Shown: piece after piece, positions 1-5,592 of the stretch
Numbering within the stretch: position 1 is the stretch's first letter
How the letters are laid out: the number at the start of each line of letters is the position of its first letter
Source of the DNA: DSAR01 sp034437315
Lineage (GTDB): Bacteria > Chloroflexota > Anaerolineae > B4-G1
NCBI GenBank assembly: GCA_034437315.1
Contig: DAOTUC010000318.1
Coordinates: 1 to 10,527, forward strand
Length of the DNA stretch: 10,527 nt
Direction of reading: 5' to 3'
Notes under the pieces: model-generated
Told to the model about the DNA's origin: nothing
Seen by the model: the letters and a program-made list of their open reading frames with translations, nothing else
The model's database searches: none
Translations under genes and position numbers: made by a program

Positions 1-455
1 GCGAACGAGGCGGGGGTGTAGTAGTAGGGACCGGTGAACCACAACACCTCGGAACGGGGTTCCGTCGGCGTCATCGAGCCGATGCTCAGATCCCAGCGGG
101 CGCTCCAATTGCCGCCCACGATCATGTCCCAGTCCGGCGTCACGAACTCGATCTCGACGCCCAAGCGCTTGGCCACTTCCTTGGCCACGTCCACGTCGAA
201 ACCGTCCAACTCCCCCGCGTCGTTCAGGAAGCTCTGGGGCGCATAGTTGGGGTCGGTGGAGACGACGATCACGCCGGCTTCCATAATCTCATCAAGAAGC
301 CCCCCGGGTTCCGCTTCCTCCGTCGGTTCCTCTGTGGGAGGGGCCGGTGGAGCCGTAGGGGGCGCTTCGGTCGCTCTTTCACCGCAAGCGGTCAAAACCA
401 TTGCGACGACAATTAAGATGCTTAACAATAGACTGATTTTTCTATAGGTGGACAC
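1..455 (-). CDS. Amino-acid ABC transporter substrate-binding lipoprotein (family 3), 3' end outside window
   Basis: Predicted extracytoplasmic receptor that delivers a polar amino acid or similar small solute to an ABC permease. About 151 N-terminal residues are visible and the C-terminal part lies beyond position 1. The start is GTG at 455-453, preceded by a purine-rich AAGGAGAAGAAGA ribosome site. The ATG nearby at 477 is in another frame and soon stops. The product opens with a basic n-region (YRK), a hydrophobic core and a lipobox LTAC with Cys24, then a Pro/Thr/Glu linker. The mature domain starts near residue 55 with family-3 features: GVIVVSTDPNYAP, GFDVDVAKEVAKRLGV, and MTPTEPRSEV followed by TGPYYY. 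The D of GFDVD and the T-x-x-R block are typical of ligand-binding periplasmic folds. The ligand cannot be told from this part. It is probably the first gene of a transporter operon running off the window. Confidence 0.9.
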   Translation of the reverse strand, partial: MSTYRKISLLLSILIVVAMVLTACGERATEAPPTAPPAPPTEEPTEEAEPGGLLDEIMEAGVIVVSTDPNYAPQSFLNDAGELDGFDVDVAKEVAKRLGVEIEFVTPDWDMIVGGNWSARWDLSIGSMTPTEPRSEVLWFTGPYYYTPASF

Positions 456-688
456 TCTTCTTCTCCTTTTCCTTCATAAGTCGGCTATCACTTCTTTCCC
501 GAAAGGGCCTTACTGACGGGCAGCGTTTTTTCCGGTTGACACCACCTCCTCTCGCAAAAAAGGGCGCTAAGTCGAGTAGAATGCGTTAAAGGGTCTCTAA
601 GAGATCATGCGGTGCGTTTTTCTGTGGTGTTGGGGTTAGGGAATGTGGAGTGATCCTGGGCCCAATCATCGGATCATGTCGAGCGCAT
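456..688 (-). other. Long 5' leader of the ABC binding-protein gene
   Basis: Between the predicted transcription start (about 688) and the GTG at 455 there are roughly 230 untranslated bases. They hold a 6-bp stem TGATCC/GGATCA (651-656 with 671-676, loop containing the palindrome TGGGCCCA), a short palindrome TCTCTAAGAGA (594-604), and a CCC-GAAA-GGG element (read on the plus strand) near 500. No hairpin followed by a U-tract is visible and I recognise no known riboswitch. An AGGAGG-like sequence near 545-550 sits too close to a GTG reading only ten codons, so I do not call a leader peptide. Confidence 0.4.
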
Positions 689-694
689 AAATTC

Positions 695-722
695 ATTATA
701 TTCACGAAAGTTTGAGTGTCAA
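695..722 (-). promoter_or_regulatory. Sigma-70-type promoter for the ABC binding-protein gene
   Basis: On the minus strand TTGACA (722-717) is followed after 16 bp by TATAAT (700-695). Both hexamers match consensus exactly. It starts directly after the stop of the CAP gene (741), so the binding-protein gene is likely an independent transcription unit with a start near 688. Confidence 0.8.
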
Positions 723-740
723 GTCGCTCCCGGTTCTGCT

Positions 741-1895
741 TCAATTTGGCCGCCCAAAATTGGCGATGAAATAGTACCCCCAATCGGTTTTGGCGATCCC
801 CACGCCGATTTCCGACAACCAAGTCGTGAGCAGCGTCCGCCGGTGCGGGTCGTTGGGCGGGACCTCGTCCATCCAGATGTCCACAGCCCCCTGGGGGGTC
901 TGCCGCTGCGCCCAGCACTCGGCCCAACTGGCGGCGTCGTAACCGGCGCGCAGGACGCGGGCCTTGATGTTGGAACCGTCGGAACCGGTGTGGCTGCACC
1001 ATCCCCGTTCCGCGCAATCGTTGGCCTGCCCCTGGGCCGCTTGAGCCAGCGTCTCGTTGTAGGTCAGCGGCGGCAAGCCGTGCTGTTTGCGCACCACGTT
1101 GATCAGGCGCGCCGTCTCGCGGGGCCAGGCGCTCACGTCGTCCGGCGGCGGGGAGACGGAAACCGATGTGGGTTCGGGGGTAGTGGTCGCGGCGACGGTC
1201 TCGGTGATGATGGTGGGCACGGCGGAGACGGTCGCCGTAAGTATCTGCGTCGCCGACGGTTCCGGCGGGGAAGTCGCGGTCGCTGGCGGGGCCGGCGTCT
1301 GGGTGACGGATGGCGACTCGAGCGGGATGACCAATTCCCGGTCCGCCACGATCAGATCCGCGTCGGTCAAGCCGTTAGTCTGCTGGATGGCCTGAGCGGT
1401 CAGCCCGTAGGCTCGGGCGATGTTGGACAGCGTCTCGCCCGGCGCGACCACGTGCACGATCCAGAAGCGGGACGCGCCGGCCCAGGCCTCCCGGGATGGA
1501 ATGGCGAGGGTTTGGCCCACCTGGACGACGGTGGACGATCCCATGTCGTTCTGCAATTGAATCGCCGCCATCGGTACGCCGTACGTCGAGGCGATGCCCA
1601 ACAAGGTGTCGCCGGGTTGGACAGTGTGTTCGGCAGCGTCAGCCGGAGAGGATGCAGGGTCGGCGGGAGGCGATGGGGAGGGCGACGCGATCTCCTCTCC
1701 TGGAGCGATGCTTGTTGGCGCGTCGGTCTTCAGTGTGGGTTCGACATCTATAGGAGTGGCGGCGCGCGACGGGGTGAGCGCCGGTTCCTCCGGCGCCTGC
1801 GCGACCTGGGCTCGACAGGCGCTCGTCAAGAAAAGCACCAAGAGACAGAAACACAAACAGCCCATCCAGGCGCGCAAGTGTCTGTTACCGTTCAT
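741..1895 (-). CDS. LysM-LysM-CAP (SCP/PR1) domain lipoprotein, paralog 1
   Basis: Predicted 384-residue surface lipoprotein. The start is ATG at 1895, with GAGAGGAAAG just upstream. The frame stays open further upstream, but that stretch is the shadow of the preceding gene. Residues 1-27 form a signal peptide ending in LTSAC (lipid Cys27; Thr at -3 is slightly unusual). A Ser/Pro/Ala linker follows, then LysM 1 (about 90-133, HTVQPGDTLLGIA...), LysM 2 (about 146-192, HVVAPGETLSNIA...), a Thr/Pro-rich spacer (195-255) and a CAP domain (262-381). CAP landmarks are SHTGSDGS with His302, AECWA with Glu326, and PHRRTLL with His351, then EIGVG. Cys294, Cys300 and Cys327 could form a disulfide. LysM suggests binding to cell-wall glycan. 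The biochemical role of bacterial CAP domains is mostly unknown, so none is assigned. It lies 35 bp behind its paralog and is probably co-transcribed. Confidence 0.93.
   Translation of the reverse strand: MNGNRHLRAWMGCLCFCLLVLFLTSACRAQVAQAPEEPALTPSRAATPIDVEPTLKTDAPTSIAPGEEIASPSPSPPADPASSPADAAEHTVQPGDTLLGIASTYGVPMAAIQLQNDMGSSTVVQVGQTLAIPSREAWAGASRFWIVHVVAPGETLSNIARAYGLTAQAIQQTNGLTDADLIVADRELVIPLESPSVTQTPAPPATATSPPEPSATQILTATVSAVPTIITETVAATTTPEPTSVSVSPPPDDVSAWPRETARLINVVRKQHGLPPLTYNETLAQAAQGQANDCAERGWCSHTGSDGSNIKARVLRAGYDAASWAECWAQRQTPQGAVDIWMDEVPPNDPHRRTLLTTWLSEIGVGIAKTDWGYYFIANFGRPN
841..877. repeat. 37-bp direct repeat, copy in CAP paralog 1
   Basis: Identical to 2034-2070. Both copies encode the stretch WMDEVPPNDPHR of the CAP domain (minus strand). 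The identity is due to gene duplication and is not a mobile repeat. Confidence 0.85.
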
Positions 1896-1930
1896 CTTTC
1901 CTCTCACTCCTGCGTTAGGTCCTGTCCTAC

Positions 1931-3097
1931 TTATTCCCGCGGCTGCCCGAAATTGGCGAAGAAGTAATATCCCCAATCCGGATCGACCACGCCCACGCCG
2001 ACCTCCGTCAGCCACGTGCTGAGGAGCGTCCGTCGGTGCGGGTCGTTGGGCGGGACCTCGTCCATCCAGAAGTCGATGGCCTGCTGGGGCGATTGCATGT
2101 GGGCCCAGCATTCGGACCAGCGGAGCGGGTTGTAACCCGCGCGCTCCATGCGAGTCTTGACGGTAGACCCGTCGGAACCGTAATGGCTGCCCCATCCGCG
2201 CTGGAGGCAATCGTTGGCGTGCACCTGCGCCACGTTCGCCAGGGTCTCGTTGTAGGCCAGGGCCGGGAGGCCGTGTTGCGCGCGCACCTCGTTGATCAGC
2301 CGGAAGACCTCCATCGGCCAATCGGCGATGTCGGCCGGAGGCGCAGCCGGGGCGACCGGCGGGGTCGTAGGGACGGGGGTCGCTGTGAAGGCCGGCTGAT
2401 CGGTCGGGATAATCTCAGCGGTCGCGGTGACCGGCGCGGATGCAAACTCAGGCGTGGGCGTGGGCGTGAGTACAAGCGACGGGAGCGGCGTCGGTGTAGG
2501 CGGCGGGACTTCGGCTACGGCGAGCGTCCGCAACGGCAGCACCAGCTCCTGCCCCACGACGATCATATTGGCGTCCGGCAGACCATTGGCCGTCTCGACC
2601 GCGCTGGCTTGCAACCCGTAAGTCGCGGCGATGTCCACGACCGTCTCACCCTCTTCGACCACGTGCACGATCCAGAAAGGAGACGCGCCGTCCCAGGCGG
2701 CGCGCGGCGGGATAGAGAGGGTCTGACCCACCTGGACGACGGTCGAGCTTCCCATGTCATTCTGGATTTGAATAGCCGCCATCGGCAGATCGTAGGCCAT
2801 CGCGATTCCCAGCAAGGTATCGCTGGCCTGCACGACGTGTTGGGCAAAGCGCTCTGTTTCGGGCGCGGCGGGGGCGTTCGTCGCCTCCGGCGGTGTGGGC
2901 GAGGGGGGCGGGGGCGGGGGCGTGTTGGGAAAATTGCGTGTGGGGGTGATGGGCGATTGCGTACTCGTCGGCGCCGCCTCCCTGGTTGGTTCCAGGGGGC
3001 TTTCGACAGCTTGCGCCTGACAGGTCGCCAACGCAACAACGAGCGCGAGCGTGACGAGCAGTATGGAAACGAAAAAGAAATTGTCGCTGGAAATCAG
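1931..3097 (-). CDS. LysM-LysM-CAP domain lipoprotein, paralog 2, probable CTG start
   Basis: Same architecture as the next gene: LysM 1 (about 87-129), LysM 2 (142-188), Thr/Pro spacer (195-255) and a CAP domain (264-385) with His305, Glu329 and His354. These numbers assume a 388-residue product. The only standard start before the LysM domains is TTG at 3031, which would leave just three residues before the lipobox Cys. The frame upstream of it encodes an obvious hydrophobic segment (FFFVSILLVTLALVVALATC), so translation must begin earlier. No ATG, GTG or TTG lies there. CTG at 3097-3095 overlaps the upstream TGA as CTGA and follows AAGGTG by 8 nt, so I chose it; the next codon, ATT, is an alternative. 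The n-region then lacks Lys/Arg, which is unusual for a signal peptide. If 3031 is used, the gene is 1931-3031. Confidence 0.85.
   Translation of the reverse strand: MISSDNFFFVSILLVTLALVVALATCQAQAVESPLEPTREAAPTSTQSPITPTRNFPNTPPPPPPSPTPPEATNAPAAPETERFAQHVVQASDTLLGIAMAYDLPMAAIQIQNDMGSSTVVQVGQTLSIPPRAAWDGASPFWIVHVVEEGETVVDIAATYGLQASAVETANGLPDANMIVVGQELVLPLRTLAVAEVPPPTPTPLPSLVLTPTPTPEFASAPVTATAEIIPTDQPAFTATPVPTTPPVAPAAPPADIADWPMEVFRLINEVRAQHGLPALAYNETLANVAQVHANDCLQRGWGSHYGSDGSTVKTRMERAGYNPLRWSECWAHMQSPQQAIDFWMDEVPPNDPHRRTLLSTWLTEVGVGVVDPDWGYYFFANFGQPRE
2034..2070. repeat. 37-bp direct repeat, copy in CAP paralog 2
   Basis: Identical to 841-877. It marks the most conserved piece of the tandemly duplicated CAP genes. 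Shorter shared blocks also occur in the LysM 1 coding regions (around 1517-1560 and 2730-2770). Confidence 0.85.
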
Positions 3098-3543
3098 TAT
3101 CCCGACACCTTCGCCGTCAACTGTTCGATGTCGATTCGGACGATAGCCGTTTTCTCCAGCGTCTTTTCGGGGTAGGTATAGTTGGCTTCAGAATAATGGG
3201 CCATCAGCAAATCCAACGCGCGCCGTTTCTCGTCCAACGAATCGACAATGGCGGCCCGACCAAATCCAACGACGCTGCGGTAATTGATGCTCCACTTGCA
3301 GGCCTGTTCCGCTTCCACGAGTTCGACGTCAACGTCAAACTCCAGGCAGACGGCGTCGTTCTCCCGCAACATATCCATCTTGGCCCCGCCGGGGGAGGAA
3401 TGGAAGTACAAGACGCGATCCCGGTAACCGAAATTCACGGGGACGACGTAGGGACGGCGGCCGTCGGTCATCCCGATCCGGCAAATGATCGCTTTTTCGA
3501 TGATCGACTCAATGATCTTCAGATCTGTCGTGACTGAGGCCAT
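3094..3543 (-). CDS. Pyridoxamine 5'-phosphate oxidase-like (NimA-type) flavin-binding protein
   Basis: Predicted 149-residue cytoplasmic protein of the split-barrel PNPOx-like fold, which normally binds FMN as a dimer. Motifs match the NimA-like subgroup: CRIGMTDGRRPYVVPVNFGY (21-40), LYFHSSPGGAKMDMLREN (45-62), VCLEFDV, CKWSINYRSVVGFGRA (82-97), and an EKRRALDLLMAHY helix. Members include nitroimidazole-resistance reductases, but most are uncharacterised small flavoproteins, so the substrate is open. The start ATG at 3543 has a strong SD (GGAGGAAAG). A promoter lies 25-53 bp upstream, making this the first gene of the unit. Its TGA overlaps the predicted CTG start of the LysM-CAP gene behind it. 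A functional link between a flavoprotein and surface lipoproteins is not obvious. Confidence 0.92.
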   Translation of the reverse strand: MASVTTDLKIIESIIEKAIICRIGMTDGRRPYVVPVNFGYRDRVLYFHSSPGGAKMDMLRENDAVCLEFDVDVELVEAEQACKWSINYRSVVGFGRAAIVDSLDEKRRALDLLMAHYSEANYTYPEKTLEKTAIVRIDIEQLTAKVSGY

Positions 3544-3567
3544 CTTTCCTCCAGGTCAATGGTTGAT

Positions 3568-3596
3568 ATCATAACACGCTCAAACCGAGGTGTCAA
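3568..3596 (-). promoter_or_regulatory. Sigma-70-type promoter of the PNPOx/LysM-CAP operon
   Basis: On the minus strand TTGACA (3596-3591), a 17-bp spacer and TATGAT (3573-3568) precede the ATG at 3543. The implied transcription start near 3561 gives a short leader of about 18 nt that contains the SD. Confidence 0.8.
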
Positions 3597-3632
3597 CAAA
3601 GCGCCAGACGACCTCTGACGTGCAGGGTGAGC

Positions 3633-3666
3633 GGGGCGGCGGCGAACTTCGCGTCGCCGCCGCCCC
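3633..3666 (-). terminator. GC-rich hairpin after the methyltransferase operon (terminator candidate, no U-tract)
   Basis: A perfect 13-bp inverted repeat, GGGGCGGCGGCGA (3633-3645) with TCGCCGCCGCCCC (3654-3666), encloses an 8-nt loop. It starts 20 bp beyond the stop of the dehydrogenase gene at 3686, where transcription of the operon should end. No run of T follows on the minus strand. It may act as a U-independent or Rho-assisted terminator, or only as an mRNA 3'-end stabiliser. It also insulates the promoter at 3596. Confidence 0.6.
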
Positions 3667-3685
3667 CAGGCGCGCGCAAACCGGC

Positions 3686-4903
3686 CTATTTGAGCGTCAC
3701 TTGCTCATCGACCGCTATGCCGCGCTTGCGGAGTTCGGCCACGAAAGGCTGCGCCGGGACCATGCGCTCGACGCCGCCGGCCCCGCGCGGGGTCTCGCCC
3801 TGCGCCATCATCTCGGCCACAATAGCGGCGCTCCAACCGGTGCCCCGCTCCATCGCGGTGAAACCGGTCTCCTCGTCAAAGTAGTCGACGACCTCGATCA
3901 ACGCCTCGGCCTCCCGTCCATCCTTCTTACCCAGGGCCTTGATCCGCACGAGGACCACATCCTTGTCGCCGGGGAAGGTGACCTTGGGCTCGAAGAGGGC
4001 GTGGAAAACGTCCCGAGGCGCGACCGGCGTCCCCTCTTCGCCGACCTCAATGGGCGTCAGATCCCACAGGCCCAGATCGTAGAAGGCCCGCAGTTGCTGG
4101 AAGTGGCCGGGGTAGCGCAACGTCAGGTTTTGCAACGTCCTCAGTTGACCCTCGAACGTCCACGGCATCGTATCGACGCCGCCGCCGGTCACGAACGCCT
4201 CAAGCTCGCCGATTGGTTCGGGGAACTGCACCATCTCCAATTCCGTCATCGGCTCGACCTGGGTCACTTTCCCATCGCGGAGGAAGACGGCCGGCTCGGC
4301 GTATTCGTTGGTCAGCCCCGCAATGTGGAAGGTCAGCAGATAGTCAAAGGGCGGGCGCGGGTTCTGCGGCAGGCCGCCGTCCCACATGTAAACGTCCTCC
4401 GCCTCATCCAGCAGTTCAATGGCGTAGACGATGAGGGAAGTGCCCATACCCGGCACCTGACCGCAATTGGGGATGATGCTGACGCCAGCCGCGCGGGCCT
4501 CGGCGTCAAAGCGGTGCTGTTCCCGCGCGATGTCGGTGTTGCCGCCCAGATCGCACAGGTGAACGCCGGCGCGCAGAGCGACGCGGGTGAGCGGCAGATT
4601 GTACACGTAGGGCACAGCGCTCAGGCAGGCATCGACGCCTTCCAGCAGTTGTTCGACCGCCGCCGAGTTGGTCACATCGATCTGGGCCGCTTCGGCGGCG
4701 ACCCGCTCGCCGTCGGGCGGTGAGATGTGGGCCAACAGCTCATTCACGCGCGCTGCCGCCTGCTCGGCTATCGCCAGATCCCGATCGGCCAGAACGACGC
4801 GCCCGGCGTCGCCCCAACGGGCCATGTCATAAGCGGCGGCCGTACCCTGGCGACCCGCCCCTAGGACAACGTAACGGTAACGGCGTTTTGATTGGCCGCT
4901 CAT
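3686..4903 (-). CDS. Saccharopine dehydrogenase / lysine 6-dehydrogenase-like oxidoreductase
   Basis: Predicted 405-residue cytoplasmic NAD(P)-dependent oxidoreductase. An N-terminal Rossmann fold shows YVVLGAGRQGTAA (GxGxxG at 15-20) and an acidic end of beta-2 (LADRD, Asp40). Family landmarks follow: SAVPY (95-99), CDLGGNTDIA (117-126) and PNCGQVPGMG (145-154), then a C-terminal catalytic-type domain. These resemble lysine dehydrogenases and saccharopine reductases, which interconvert an amine and a carbonyl at an amino-acid side chain. The start ATG at 4903 overlaps the stop of the corrinoid gene as ATGA; an upstream in-frame start at 4981 would lie well inside that gene. The coupling suggests it processes the product of the methyltransferase, perhaps a demethylated amino acid, but this is inference. 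The gene ends in TAG. Confidence 0.88.
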   Translation of the reverse strand: MSGQSKRRYRYVVLGAGRQGTAAAYDMARWGDAGRVVLADRDLAIAEQAAARVNELLAHISPPDGERVAAEAAQIDVTNSAAVEQLLEGVDACLSAVPYVYNLPLTRVALRAGVHLCDLGGNTDIAREQHRFDAEARAAGVSIIPNCGQVPGMGTSLIVYAIELLDEAEDVYMWDGGLPQNPRPPFDYLLTFHIAGLTNEYAEPAVFLRDGKVTQVEPMTELEMVQFPEPIGELEAFVTGGGVDTMPWTFEGQLRTLQNLTLRYPGHFQQLRAFYDLGLWDLTPIEVGEEGTPVAPRDVFHALFEPKVTFPGDKDVVLVRIKALGKKDGREAEALIEVVDYFDEETGFTAMERGTGWSAAIVAEMMAQGETPRGAGGVERMVPAQPFVAELRKRGIAVDEQVTLK

Positions 4904-5547
4904 TGCGTCAATCTCTTGGATAACGCAATCGCGCCGACCGCATCCTCGGCGTACCCATCGGCCCCAATCGTGTCGGCCCACTCCTGGCTGACCGGCGCGC
5001 CGCCGATGATGACCTTGACCCGATCGCGGATGCCGGCCTCTTGCAGCGCTTCGATCACCTCGCGTTGGACGGTCATCGTCGTCGTCAGCAAAGCGGACAA
5101 TCCCAGGAGATTGGCGCCGGTCTCCTTCACCTTGGCGACGAAGGTCTCCGTGGCGACGTCGACGCCCAGGTCGTGCACCTCGAAACCACTGGCCGACATC
5201 ATCGTCCCGACCAGCGACTTGCCGATCTCGTGAATGTCGCCGGAGACGGAACCGATGACCAGCGTCCCGGCGCTCTCAACCGCTTGCTGGCGGCTTTTCA
5301 GTTCCGGTTCCAAAAGCGTCATCGCCTGTTGCATACCGCTGGCGGCGACGGTCAGGTGCGGCAGGAAGTACTCGCCCGTCTGGAATTTCTCACCGACGAC
5401 GTTCATCCCTGGCGTCAGGCCATCGTTGATGATGGTCAGGGGCTCCATTCCCGCCTCCATAGCCTGTCGGGTCAGATCGACGGTTGCATCGGGATCCCCC
5501 TCGACGATGCTGGTTGTGATTGCAGATAGAAGTTGTTCGTTTGACAT
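4900..5547 (-). CDS. Corrinoid (cobalamin-binding) protein of a methyltransferase system, MttC/MtgC-like
   Basis: Predicted 215-residue methyl carrier. The N-terminal half (about 1-90) is the helical cap domain of methionine-synthase-type B12 modules (GMNVVGEKFQTGEYFLPHL). The Rossmann half carries the base-off/His-on motif GDIHEIG with Asp104, His106 and Gly109, then SALLTTTM (Ser151, Leu153) and IGGAPV (Gly182-183). The spacing matches the DxHxxG...SxL...GG signature, so His106 should be the lower ligand of cobalt. The partner methyltransferase would methylate Co(I) on this protein, and a second enzyme would pass the methyl to tetrahydrofolate. That second enzyme and the reductive activase (RamA type) are not in this window. 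The start ATG at 5547 has GAGAGGAAA upstream. It lies 45 bp after mttB and overlaps the next gene by 4 bases. Confidence 0.95.
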   Translation of the reverse strand: MSNEQLLSAITTSIVEGDPDATVDLTRQAMEAGMEPLTIINDGLTPGMNVVGEKFQTGEYFLPHLTVAASGMQQAMTLLEPELKSRQQAVESAGTLVIGSVSGDIHEIGKSLVGTMMSASGFEVHDLGVDVATETFVAKVKETGANLLGLSALLTTTMTVQREVIEALQEAGIRDRVKVIIGGAPVSQEWADTIGADGYAEDAVGAIALSKRLTQ

Positions 5548-5592
5548 GTCTCTGTTTCCTCTCTATTTTTGTTAAATCGAGCGTATACCGGG

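Noticed and set aside
513..548. Possible ten-codon leader peptide (GTG) after AGGAGG on the minus strand, upstream of the binding-protein gene.
   Set aside because: The SD lies only about two bases from the GTG, and nothing else such as a run of regulatory codons or a terminator supports attenuation by a leader peptide.
586..1017. 143-codon minus-strand frame spanning the end of CAP paralog 1.
   Set aside because: It is an Arg/Pro-rich alternative frame of the CAP gene and covers the promoter at 695-722. It shows no motif.
843..1967. Long plus-strand open frame opposite the CAP genes (also 2036-3175, 3590-4723 and 6310-7209).
   Set aside because: These Arg/Gly/His-rich frames are antisense shadows of GC-rich genes. 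The minus-strand products have clear domains and starts.
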